Below, one piece after another: positions 1 through 8,320 of a stretch of 37,699 bases of DNA (positions are counted from its first letter, which is position 1; the number at the start of each line of letters is the position of its first letter). The notes beneath the pieces are model-generated. The model did not search any database. It saw only the letters and a program-made list of their open reading frames with translations, and had not been told where the DNA came from. The DNA comes from an uncultured Bacilli bacterium (lineage in GTDB: Bacteria; Bacillota_I; Bacilli_A; RF39; UBA660), in NCBI GenBank assembly GCA_949439935.1, contig CASRZA010000003.1, forward strand, positions 1 to 37,699. Reading direction: 5' to 3'. The position numbers were made by a program, and so were the translations under genes.

Positions 1-1
1 T

Positions 2-1045
2 TTTGTGACAAAATTTACTATAGAAGAAAGTACAAAGAAACTAACTACAGAGGAGAAGTTAGCAAATCTTGGAATTAAAATTCAAGAGAGAACTCCAAAC
101 TTTGCAAATCCAGCTACAACAGACGAGACTGCAGATGGCTTGTTCAGTATGGAAGACGACTATGGAGTGAGTTACTATTATAGAGGAACGGCACCGGATA
201 ACTACATCAAATTCGGAAAAAATGCGAGTGGTCAAGATATGTGGTGGAGAATAATCAGATTCAATGGAGATGGAAGTATCAGAATGCAATACGACGGATC
301 AGGTGCATCTGGGTCTAATACATACACGAGAGGTTTTGCTCTGACGAGTCAAGTATGGAATACTAACTATAACGATGCCAAATATGTAGGTTGGATGTTC
401 GGAGGAGCGCAAGGAACAGCAAGTACGAGTAAAGCCCAAGCACAGACGAACGAGACTAACTCAGAGATCAAGATGGCAGTAGACAACTGGTATAAGAGTA
501 ACATAGTAGATACAGGATATAGTAATTATGTCCACGATGCAATCTTCTGTAATGACAGAAGCATACCAGGAAAGAGTCAAACAGGGTGGACAGATGACAC
601 AGGATTAGGATATGGAAAGAATGCAACAGGATATGGAGCGTATGCCAGAAGTGGAGTAGAATCAGTAAACTACAATAACGTAAGACCTCAATTCACATGT
701 CCACAAGACAACGACAAATTCACAGTAAGTGCAGAAAACGGAGGAAATGGAAACTCAACATATCCAGTAGGATTGATCACAGCAGATGAGATAGTGGCAG
801 CAGGAAGTGGAAAATACGGAACGATAAACCAAAGTTATTACTTAGCCAAAGGAAGTTGGTACTGGTCGTTCTCGCCTTACTATACACCTTACGCTGGCGT
901 GTTCAATGTCTACTCTACCGGTGTCTTGAGCCACTACAATGTGTACAACAGCGGTGCGGTCGCTCCAGTAATCAATCTGGGTGCCGAATACTTGAATCAG
1001 TTGAGAGGAACAGGAACTGCAAGTGATCCATTCCGAATAGGATAA
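2..1045 (+). CDS. C-terminal portion of an adhesin-like surface protein with a WWRIIR-NGDGSIR module and a C-terminal 'WSxSPYY...VYSxGxLS...APVINL' lectin-like segment; 5' truncated by window edge
   Basis: Frame is open to the window start (GTG at 5 may not be the real start). Contains WWRIIRFNGDGSIRMQYDG, YPVGLITADEI, SPYYTPYAGVFNVYSTGVLSHYNVYNSGAVAPVINL and GTGTASDPFRI. Confidence 0.75.
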   Translation, partial: FVTKFTIEESTKKLTTEEKLANLGIKIQERTPNFANPATTDETADGLFSMEDDYGVSYYYRGTAPDNYIKFGKNASGQDMWWRIIRFNGDGSIRMQYDGSGASGSNTYTRGFALTSQVWNTNYNDAKYVGWMFGGAQGTASTSKAQAQTNETNSEIKMAVDNWYKSNIVDTGYSNYVHDAIFCNDRSIPGKSQTGWTDDTGLGYGKNATGYGAYARSGVESVNYNNVRPQFTCPQDNDKFTVSAENGGNGNSTYPVGLITADEIVAAGSGKYGTINQSYYLAKGSWYWSFSPYYTPYAGVFNVYSTGVLSHYNVYNSGAVAPVINLGAEYLNQLRGTGTASDPFRIG

Positions 1046-1132
1046 TCGAAGATTGTCCCGAGAAATGAAAAATTTTTAGTACAATCCACGAATATGTTTT
1101 CTTATTTCATGGCAAGAAAATATTCATCCGAT

Positions 1133-1158
1133 AAGATCTCGTCTAGGGATCTTTTCTT
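1133..1158 (+). terminator. Rho-independent terminator-like hairpin after the surface protein
   Basis: AAGATC (1133-1138) pairs with GATCTT (1148-1153), followed by TTCTT. Confidence 0.45.
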
Positions 1159-1165
1159 ATGTAAA

Positions 1166-1189
1166 ACAAAAACCCTTAAAAGGGTTATT
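1166..1189 (-). terminator. Terminator of the sortase gene (minus strand)
   Basis: Minus strand AACCCTTTTAAGGGTTTTTG directly at the sortase stop codon. Confidence 0.65.
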
Positions 1190-2825
1190 TGACTAAGACG
1201 GCATGGACTACTAATCTGTTTTTCCCGTTACTTTGACAGGTCGACAGAGTAAGGATTTTATCGTTCTCTTTAATCTCTGCCCCGAAGTCGTAGATCGATC
1301 TCGATCTAAGCTTATCTACAAATGTTAAAAAATCTGTCTGAGTATCAAAATTATTATAAAGATAATCGTTAGTCGCCGCGATCGTATAGATAGAGAAAAT
1401 TCTCCACTGCATATCGCCTTTTTCAGTATTAAAAGTGATATATTGGTTCTCTGCTTTCGTATGCCAACTAGATTTTAAAGTTGCCGAAAGATTCCCGAAC
1501 ATCAACTTAGCTTTCGCAATATTGTGTCCATAAATAACCGTGTTCTGGTCCATATCATAAGCGTTGTTTCGATAGTCCATAAAGACCCAACCTAAAGAAT
1601 TCGAGTTCTTATTAAAGTCGTGATTCAAATAATAACTGTTGTTATTTCCCTGGACGACAGGGTAGTTGACAGTAGTATTATTTACAGTAAGCCATCCCAC
1701 AGTATCTGGATTCGTCTGTTTTAAAACCGAGATGACCTTCGCATAGTTCTTATAATAAGGGCTTACATAATTGTTTTTAGGTTTAGTCGTCGTAGGTGCA
1801 GTAGGTTCAGGAGACTGAGTAGTAGGAGTAGTCGTCGGCTCAGTCGGAGGGGTGGGATCCAAATATTCAAATTCCTCCAATAGATCCGATATGTCGTCGT
1901 TGATAGAATCGATCTCCGTAGAACTCATATAGATGTCATACTCGTTCAATCCATAGCCGATTATACAAGAGAATATGATGACGACGAGCATATACTTCAA
2001 AGTTGTAAAATTCAAAAGTTTCATAAAATTTTCAAATTTATATTCCTTAGTATAATCGATCTTAAACTTGATCTTATTTTGCTTTATATATTTACTCTTT
2101 TTAGCAAATTCCTCGAGGGCTAAAAAATAACTCAAATTATTTTCAGTACCCTTAATCGTAAGAGTTATACTCTTTTTCTTCGCTTCTTTTAAGTGCCTGA
2201 CTATACTTTTAATAAAGTCCATATCTATATATTCAAAATATATCGTCTTTAAATAGTTATTGATCGATAAAAACTGATCGAAATCCTTATAATCGAGATC
2301 TTTAAACTCATAATCTATGACGATCTTTCTTTTATAAAATACGTCCGAATAACTAGTAAGTTTGTTCACTCTCAAGAAATTACTGATATAGAAGACCTCG
2401 ACGCGAGTTTCTATTTTCACACCCTTAGTCGTATCTATTCTTTCCAAAAGATATGTTGGAATGGCATAAAGGTTGATATATCTTAAAGTATCGTTTTTCA
2501 AAATCGCCAAGTGCATCTCATAATCTATGCTGATGTCCGGTTTGATGATTAAATCGGTAATCGTGGGTATGTAATTCAAAAGTTCCAGTGAAGTAATTAT
2601 CAATTCCTCTTGATCGACGATCGCTTTGGTTATATTGTCATTTTTGACCATGACGTTCAAAAAACCAGCGACGAGCTTCAGATTATTCTTGAAATACTTC
2701 GTATCGAAAATCAGATCATCTTTAGATATGATATTTGTATTATTTAAGTTCTTAAACGCGTTGTTTTCGATCTTATAGCCTATAGTCAACGTATTGTCGT
2801 TTATTAAAAATTGGATCTTTTTCAT
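1185..2825 (-). CDS. srtB: Class B sortase with long N-terminal cytoplasmic domain, one TM helix and Pro/Thr linker
   Basis: C-terminal sortase fold motifs: GWLTVNNTTVNYPVVQGNNNSYYLNHDF, catalytic YGHN and TLSTC, late Arg (NGKNRLVVHAVLV). TM YMLVVIIFSCIIGYGL. Linker PTPPTEPTTTPTTQSPEPTAPTTTKP. Confidence 0.85.
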   Translation of the reverse strand: MKKIQFLINDNTLTIGYKIENNAFKNLNNTNIISKDDLIFDTKYFKNNLKLVAGFLNVMVKNDNITKAIVDQEELIITSLELLNYIPTITDLIIKPDISIDYEMHLAILKNDTLRYINLYAIPTYLLERIDTTKGVKIETRVEVFYISNFLRVNKLTSYSDVFYKRKIVIDYEFKDLDYKDFDQFLSINNYLKTIYFEYIDMDFIKSIVRHLKEAKKKSITLTIKGTENNLSYFLALEEFAKKSKYIKQNKIKFKIDYTKEYKFENFMKLLNFTTLKYMLVVIIFSCIIGYGLNEYDIYMSSTEIDSINDDISDLLEEFEYLDPTPPTEPTTTPTTQSPEPTAPTTTKPKNNYVSPYYKNYAKVISVLKQTNPDTVGWLTVNNTTVNYPVVQGNNNSYYLNHDFNKNSNSLGWVFMDYRNNAYDMDQNTVIYGHNIAKAKLMFGNLSATLKSSWHTKAENQYITFNTEKGDMQWRIFSIYTIAATNDYLYNNFDTQTDFLTFVDKLRSRSIYDFGAEIKENDKILTLSTCQSNGKNRLVVHAVLVK

Positions 2826-2889
2826 CTAGTTATCACGTCCCTTATTATATTATCATAAATTTGTTGCTTTTTGTGTAAATATTGCAAAA

Positions 2890-2930
2890 AACACTATATT
2901 TTTTTGTCGAATAGTGTTATATTAGTGTTA
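2890..2930. promoter_or_regulatory. Candidate operator repeats between divergent srtB and surface-protein genes
   Basis: AACACTAT (2890-2897) inverted to ATAGTGTT (2911-2918), plus a further direct copy ATTAGTGTTA (2921-2930). Confidence 0.4.
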
Positions 2931-2947
2931 ATCATAGGGAGTGATAT

Positions 2948-3016
2948 ATGAAATCTGCGTATATTTTGCTTAAAGAAACGAATAATAAAAGAGAAAGAGG
3001 AAAGTATTATGAATAA
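2948..3016 (+). CDS. Candidate 22-aa leader peptide (MKSAYILLKETNNKRERGKYYE)
   Basis: AGGGAG SD-like sequence 5' of the ATG; stop codon overlaps the downstream start as ATGAATAA. Confidence 0.35.
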   Translation: MKSAYILLKETNNKRERGKYYE

Positions 3017-4385
3017 AATTTTAAAAGGACTAAGTGCTTTCGCAATTGCATCTGCGATTGGACTTAATACGTTGACAGTTAATGCTGCAACCACCTGTGA
3101 ACCTGGTGAAACTGAATACACAAACTATTATATGTTCCTAAACGAAGACACAGTCGATTACTTGACAAAAGGTGTAAATGAAGCACCAGCAGGTACGATA
3201 TTCGCCCTATATAATGGTGCTGATAAATATAACGACGTTCCGAACGGTAAAAAGTTAGACGATGGATACGTAAGAATTAAAAGTGGAAACAAAAGTACTA
3301 CTAATTCTAATACGAGCATCGAATGGACAGTAGCAGAATTCTGGCAGAAATACCATAAAGGATTCAATAACATGCGCAGTGACGGTTACGTCTATGAAGA
3401 CACAGTAAACCACGAATCTTACGTTTTCCATAACGAATGGTGGAAATTCGCCGATGAGACGTTTACAAACGGAACTCCGAGAGAACACGTGACTGATGCT
3501 ACGACTAAAGCCTTGCTAAACTATTTGGATAGCAACATCTCGAGCATCGCATCGTCTCCACTTGCAACGAGAGGTACAAACGTTCCAGAAACGTTTATCA
3601 CGATGCCTAACAACATCGGAAGTACCACTTCGAGTCCACTTAGATGGAACGTTGCGAGAAAAATAACGTCATCTGATCTATTAGAAGGTGTACAGATCGG
3701 TACAGGATCTAAGAAAATATGGTCTCCAGCTGCTTACTTCGTCAAATACTGTAAGGCAGATGGTGGAACGACACCTGAAAAAGAAAGAAAGATCACCTAT
3801 GATCCAAACACAACTTCTCAAGTAGCAGGAATGCCAGATCCTAATCCGTTCGTATTTAAAGATGCTTGTACAAACATCTCGACAAATACTCCTACGAGAA
3901 CAGATGGATATACATTCTTAGGATGGAGCAAAACTAAAACAGATACAAAAGGTGACCCAAAATACGCACCTAATGCACAGTACTGTGAGACTGAAGAAAA
4001 CATAACTCTTTACGCTATTTGGAAAGAAGTGGAAAAGAACGAAGATGGTTCGTATACGGTGACATACGATGCAAACGGAGGTAAAAATGCACCTTCTGCA
4101 CAAACTACACCTGACGGATCTTGTATGAACATTTCTTCTGGAAAGCCTACCTTGGCGAACAACAACTTCCTCGGATGGAGTAGAGATCCTAAGGCAAAAG
4201 AACCAGATCCAAGATATGCAGCAGGTGCAGAATACTGTGGTGCAGATGGAAACATCACTCTATACGCAGTATGGCAAGTACAATCTGGTATAAGTGCTCA
4301 CTTTATAGCATTTAGTTTGGTTGCTATAGCTGCCGCAGGAGCCCTAGTAGTTGCCCAAAGAAAAGACTTATTTAAGCAAATATAG
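3009..4385 (+). CDS. Secreted surface protein with two InlB/Listeria-Bacteroides (Flg_new-type) repeats, C-terminal TM and basic tail
   Basis: Signal peptide MNKILKGLSAFAIASAIGLNTLTVNA; repeats ITYDPN...GYTFLGWSKT...LYAIW and VTYDANGG...FLGWSRD...LYAVW; C-terminus VQSGISAHFIAFSLVAIAAAGALVVAQRKDLFKQI. Confidence 0.8.
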   Translation: MNKILKGLSAFAIASAIGLNTLTVNAATTCEPGETEYTNYYMFLNEDTVDYLTKGVNEAPAGTIFALYNGADKYNDVPNGKKLDDGYVRIKSGNKSTTNSNTSIEWTVAEFWQKYHKGFNNMRSDGYVYEDTVNHESYVFHNEWWKFADETFTNGTPREHVTDATTKALLNYLDSNISSIASSPLATRGTNVPETFITMPNNIGSTTSSPLRWNVARKITSSDLLEGVQIGTGSKKIWSPAAYFVKYCKADGGTTPEKERKITYDPNTTSQVAGMPDPNPFVFKDACTNISTNTPTRTDGYTFLGWSKTKTDTKGDPKYAPNAQYCETEENITLYAIWKEVEKNEDGSYTVTYDANGGKNAPSAQTTPDGSCMNISSGKPTLANNNFLGWSRDPKAKEPDPRYAAGAEYCGADGNITLYAVWQVQSGISAHFIAFSLVAIAAAGALVVAQRKDLFKQI

Positions 4386-4397
4386 TAGATTTTTAAA

Positions 4398-4427
4398 AAA
4401 GTGATATTTAGGTATTGCTTTTTTTTT
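4398..4427 (+). terminator. Intrinsic terminator between the two surface-protein paralogs
   Basis: AAAAAGTGATA-tttagg-TATTGCTTTTTTTTT, 11-bp stem with two G-U pairs and a T-tract. Confidence 0.6.
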
Positions 4428-4485
4428 GTTTTTGGTATAGAATAACTACTTGAAAAAGGGAAAGGAATTTTATTAGGGTGGTTAA

Positions 4486-5844
4486 ATGAAAAATTATTTA
4501 AAGTCACTAGCAGTTGGAGCTTTAGCTTTGACGATCGGATTAGGAACAGTGGAGGCAGCGACAGCAACGCAAAAAATAAATACAAATGCATGTGAAACTG
4601 TCTATACAAATTACTATTTCTTCTTAGATGCAAACACAGAAAGCTTTTTTAACAAAAGCGAATTATCACAAATTACACACAATACAGTAGCAGAATACAA
4701 AAATAACTCTTATCAAATAAGAAATTTTGATGCTTATAACATCGGATATGGAGAAGTCGATGTAGCGAGAACTACTACAACTTCTAAAGATGGTATAACT
4801 TCTATGTCTTTGAGCGATTTCTACGACATCGCTTTGAGAGCTTCTAGAACGAGTGGAGGATCATTCACACAAGGTGCGAACAACTATATCTTCGCTCACG
4901 ATTGGTATAGTGTCAACTCAAACGGAACAGCAAACAAAGAACCTGGTTCTCTAAATATTTCGAGCTTGACAAGAAATCAACTTATGAACGCAACAGTAGA
5001 TGCGATTACTACTATGACTAGAGAGTCTAGTGTAAATCCAAGTGCACCAAATCCATTTATCATAAAAGTTTTTAGAAACTATTATGGATATTTGACTGGA
5101 AAGCCAGCTAAAGTAGGTAACTACAATTGGTATTTCCATCCAGCAGTATATTACATACAATATTGTTCTACAAAACAAGATGAACCTGAACAAAAAGAAT
5201 ACAGAATCAATTATCATGAAAACGGTTCAAACGTAACTAATATGCCAAAGAACGAATGGGCTTATGAAGGAGAATGTTTGACTATTTCAAGTAAAGTACC
5301 AAAAAGACCTGGTTATAAATTCTTAGGTTGGTCTGAATCTTCTAAAAAGTTGGAAGATCCTTGGTATAAAGGCGATAGATACTGCGGTAAATATGGAGAC
5401 TTAGACCTATACGCTATATGGGAAAGAGAATCTTATCCAGTAAATCCTTCTATAGAGTATTACAACGTCTACTACAAGCCAAATACGACAGATGTCGTCA
5501 CAGGAATGCCTTCAGATAATAAAGACATACCTAACGATAGAGATGTTTACATCGCATCCAACGTTCCAGTTAGAGCAGGATTCACATTTGTAGGATGGGG
5601 ATTGACTAAAGATACTACTATTCCAGACTACAAAGGTAACGATCTTTACTCAGATAGAAAAGATTTAACTCTATATGCTATATGGGAAAAGAATCCCGAT
5701 CCAATAAAACCTGATCCAAAACCAGAACCTCCAGATAATCCTCAAACTGGTATAGAAGACTTCTTCGTACCTCTAGGTGGAGTAGCTTTGGTTGCAGGAC
5801 TTGGACTAAAATACATGAAAAAACGAATTTATGACAACTTATAA
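4486..5844 (+). CDS. Sortase-anchored surface protein (NPQTG sorting signal) with two InlB-type repeats; paralog of the 3009 gene
   Basis: Signal peptide MKNYLKSLAVGALALTIGLGTVEAA; repeats ending LYAIW; C-terminus DNPQTGIEDFFVPLGGVALVAGLGLKYMKKRIYDNL. Confidence 0.85.
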   Translation: MKNYLKSLAVGALALTIGLGTVEAATATQKINTNACETVYTNYYFFLDANTESFFNKSELSQITHNTVAEYKNNSYQIRNFDAYNIGYGEVDVARTTTTSKDGITSMSLSDFYDIALRASRTSGGSFTQGANNYIFAHDWYSVNSNGTANKEPGSLNISSLTRNQLMNATVDAITTMTRESSVNPSAPNPFIIKVFRNYYGYLTGKPAKVGNYNWYFHPAVYYIQYCSTKQDEPEQKEYRINYHENGSNVTNMPKNEWAYEGECLTISSKVPKRPGYKFLGWSESSKKLEDPWYKGDRYCGKYGDLDLYAIWERESYPVNPSIEYYNVYYKPNTTDVVTGMPSDNKDIPNDRDVYIASNVPVRAGFTFVGWGLTKDTTIPDYKGNDLYSDRKDLTLYAIWEKNPDPIKPDPKPEPPDNPQTGIEDFFVPLGGVALVAGLGLKYMKKRIYDNL

Positions 5845-5855
5845 TAAATTCTTAC

Positions 5856-5881
5856 GATAACTGGTGACAGTTATCTTTTTT
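5856..5881 (+). terminator. Intrinsic terminator
   Basis: GATAACTG-GTGA-CAGTTATC-TTTTTT, perfect 8-bp stem. Confidence 0.85.
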
Positions 5882-5919
5882 CAAAATAAATATATGTAGA
5901 TCAAATTATAAAATATTGA

Positions 5920-6030
5920 TAGAAAGGGCCGAGACTTAAGTAAGCAACCTACATTAATTAAATTATATGATTTACAAGAGTGCTGAGATTCCCTTATGAC
6001 GGAAATAAGAATTTTTCTTATTTCTTTTCT
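5920..6030 (+). ncRNA. Candidate short structured transcript or attenuated leader ending in an intrinsic terminator
   Basis: Outer pairing AAGGG/CCCTT (around 5934 and 5992); terminator GAAATAAGAA-ttt-TTCTTATTTC-TTTTC at 6002-6028. No match to a known RNA family recognised. Confidence 0.35.
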
Positions 6031-6052
6031 TCTAATAAACTATACAAAAAAT

Positions 6053-6081
6053 TTGACAAAGACTATAGTTGATGATAAACT
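6053..6081 (+). promoter_or_regulatory. Sigma-A type promoter for the ABC transporter gene
   Basis: TTGACA (6053-6058), 17-nt spacer, TAAACT (6076-6081). Confidence 0.55.
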
Positions 6082-6171
6082 GTAAATCGCTAGAAAGAAG
6101 TAAATCCCCATGATTTATCTAACAACTAGAAAAAGAGTTTTTTAATATAAAATATAAAAATGGAGGACATT

Positions 6172-7920
6172 ATGAAAAAACGGCAAAAAGAGAACAAATT
6201 AAAGAATTTTAAACTTATCTGGCAATATTTAAAAGGAGATAAAATAAAACTTATAATTTATATCTTTCTCACTATCGCGATGATTACTCCGGCAGTATTA
6301 GGGCCAATATTGTGGGGTAATGGACTAGAAGCTTTAACTAAAAATGATGCAAAAAGTTTCTTTACGATCTTAATTTTATACACAGGTATGTATATTCTAT
6401 TCTATACTTTGTGTATGGTACCACACGATAAACTCCACAATCATCTCGAAGTTAAGTTTATCAAAAGTGTGAGCAAAGACATGTATAAAAAGATCGACGA
6501 TCTTCCTGCAAGAGCTTTCGAAGAAATTGGAGTGGGTGAATTTATCAATCGTCTTTCCAGCGATACAGACAGAATTATAGAACTTTTATCTAAATTGATC
6601 AGGATGACTATCAAAGCATGCGTCATCATATTCGTCTTTATCGCGTGTATCAATGTATCTTGGATTCTAGGACTCGAAATCCTTATATTTGGTCTCATCA
6701 TGGGCTTTATCTCATATAAGTTCTTCCCTAAGATTAAGAAAAGCCAAGAGAAAGTAAAAGAAGAATCGGACAAATATGTAAAACAGGCGACTGAAAACAT
6801 CTCAGGCATCCGCGAGATAAAATCTTTAGGTATCAAAAGAAAAATCGAAAAAAACATTTCAAACATTCTCGACGAACTCTATAAAAATTCGATCAAAATA
6901 AGAAATTATGAAATCACTTATTACAGCTTAAACAATTTAACTTACTTCATTTTACAGTTTATAATTCTCGCGACGAGTGGCTATTTACTATTGCAAGGGG
7001 AACTCTCTTATAGCATGTTTATCATAATCGAATCGTACATCTGGCGAATCGACGACGTCGTCGAATCCATAAGCGACTTCGGTGTAAACTTCAACAAAGT
7101 AGCCGTATCTTTGAAGAGAATCGACGAAATATTGAACAATAGGTTGTACGAAAGCGAAAAGTTCGGGGAAGTCGAACTAAAAGACATCAAAGGTACGATC
7201 GAATTTAAAAATGTATCTTTTAAATACACCGAAGATGAAGAAAACACCCTAAACGATCTTTCACTAAAGATCGTTCCACATAAAAAAATCGCTATCGTAG
7301 GGCGAAGCGGGAACGGAAAGTCGACGATTTTCAATCTGCTCTTAAGATATTTCGATGCGACAGAAGGACAGATTCTAATAGACGGTGTCGACATTAAAGA
7401 ACTCAAAGAAACGTCACTTAGAAAAAACATTTCTATAATAAGACAAAGTCCGTTCTTATTTAACATGTCGATATTCGATAATTTTAAAATGGTAAAGGAA
7501 GACATAACTTTAGAAGAATTAAGGGAAGTCTGTAAGAAAGCTTACATCGACGAATATGTCATGAGTCTTCCAAACAAATATGACACCATAATAGGAGAGG
7601 GTGGAGTCAACTTGTCGGGAGGGCAAAAACAGCGGCTTGCAATTGCTAGAACGCTCCTTTTGGATACAAATATCATCCTCTTCGACGAAGCGACATCCGC
7701 TTTAGATAACGAATCTCAAATGTATATCAAAAAGACGATCGACGACCTGGTAAAGACACACACAATCATAATCGTCGCACACAGACTTTCTACCATCAAA
7801 GATGCCGACGTCATCAACATCATCGACAAAGGACGATTAGCTGGTTCAGGAACGCACAAAGAGCTTTTAAAGACGAACGAAGTCTATAAAAAACTATACA
7901 ATTCTGAAATCGAAGAATAA
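6172..7920 (+). CDS. ABC transporter, fused permease/ATP-binding (multidrug-type exporter half transporter)
   Basis: TM region plus Walker A GRSGNGKST, LSGGQKQRLAIAR, ILFDEATSALD, H-loop AHRLSTI. GGAGG directly before ATG 6172 favours that start over 6160. Confidence 0.92.
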   Translation: MKKRQKENKLKNFKLIWQYLKGDKIKLIIYIFLTIAMITPAVLGPILWGNGLEALTKNDAKSFFTILILYTGMYILFYTLCMVPHDKLHNHLEVKFIKSVSKDMYKKIDDLPARAFEEIGVGEFINRLSSDTDRIIELLSKLIRMTIKACVIIFVFIACINVSWILGLEILIFGLIMGFISYKFFPKIKKSQEKVKEESDKYVKQATENISGIREIKSLGIKRKIEKNISNILDELYKNSIKIRNYEITYYSLNNLTYFILQFIILATSGYLLLQGELSYSMFIIIESYIWRIDDVVESISDFGVNFNKVAVSLKRIDEILNNRLYESEKFGEVELKDIKGTIEFKNVSFKYTEDEENTLNDLSLKIVPHKKIAIVGRSGNGKSTIFNLLLRYFDATEGQILIDGVDIKELKETSLRKNISIIRQSPFLFNMSIFDNFKMVKEDITLEELREVCKKAYIDEYVMSLPNKYDTIIGEGGVNLSGGQKQRLAIARTLLLDTNIILFDEATSALDNESQMYIKKTIDDLVKTHTIIIVAHRLSTIKDADVINIIDKGRLAGSGTHKELLKTNEVYKKLYNSEIEE

Positions 7921-7921
7921 T

Positions 7922-7955
7922 AAAACACCACAGAATCCTCTCTATGGTGTTTTTA
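7922..7955. terminator. Bidirectional terminator between convergent ABC transporter and cold-shock genes
   Basis: AAAACACCA...TGGTGTTTTT inverted repeat. Confidence 0.65.
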
Positions 7956-7958
7956 GTA

Positions 7959-8171
7959 TCAACAATTGACAGATGAAATTTCAGTCACATTGTGAGCTTG
8001 TAAACCTTTTGAAGTTTGAACGAGGTCGAATCTCACGCGTTCTCCTTCCTTCAAGGTCTTATATCCATCCATATTTATCTCAGTATAGTGAACGAAGATA
8101 TCTTCTTCGTTGCCATTGTCTATAAAGCCATAACCTTTCTCATTGTTAAACCACTTAATTGTACTTTCCAT
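7959..8171 (-). CDS. Cold-shock protein (CspA family)
   Basis: MESTIKWFNNEKGYGFIDNGNEEDIFVHYTEI...VRFDLVQTSKGLQAHNV. AAGGAAGGA SD upstream of this ATG, so the 87-aa ORF start is probably wrong. Confidence 0.93.
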   Translation of the reverse strand: MESTIKWFNNEKGYGFIDNGNEEDIFVHYTEINMDGYKTLKEGERVRFDLVQTSKGLQAHNVTEISSVNC

Positions 8172-8320
8172 AAATCTTTTAAATCTTCCTTCCTTTTTAC
8201 TTTTTAGTGCTTGTGAATTCACAAAAACTACCTTGTTTAAACACTAAAAATATAACAGAAAAAAGATGTCTCAGTTAATTATAAATATCGAAATTAAATT
8301 TTCATAGGATTTTCGAGATA

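Noticed and set aside
3158-4633. Minus-strand ORFs antisense to the surface proteins (71-111 aa)
   Set aside because: Overlap strongly supported plus-strand CDSs; no signals of their own.
5930-6000. TPP riboswitch (because of GTGCTGAGATTCCC, similar to the thi-box CTGAGA)
   Set aside because: The downstream thi-box half (ACCTGATCTGGATAATGCC-like) is absent and the next gene is an ABC exporter, not a thiamine gene.
6441-7505. Minus-strand ORFs of 141 and 165 aa within the ABC transporter
   Set aside because: Antisense to a clear Walker-motif protein.
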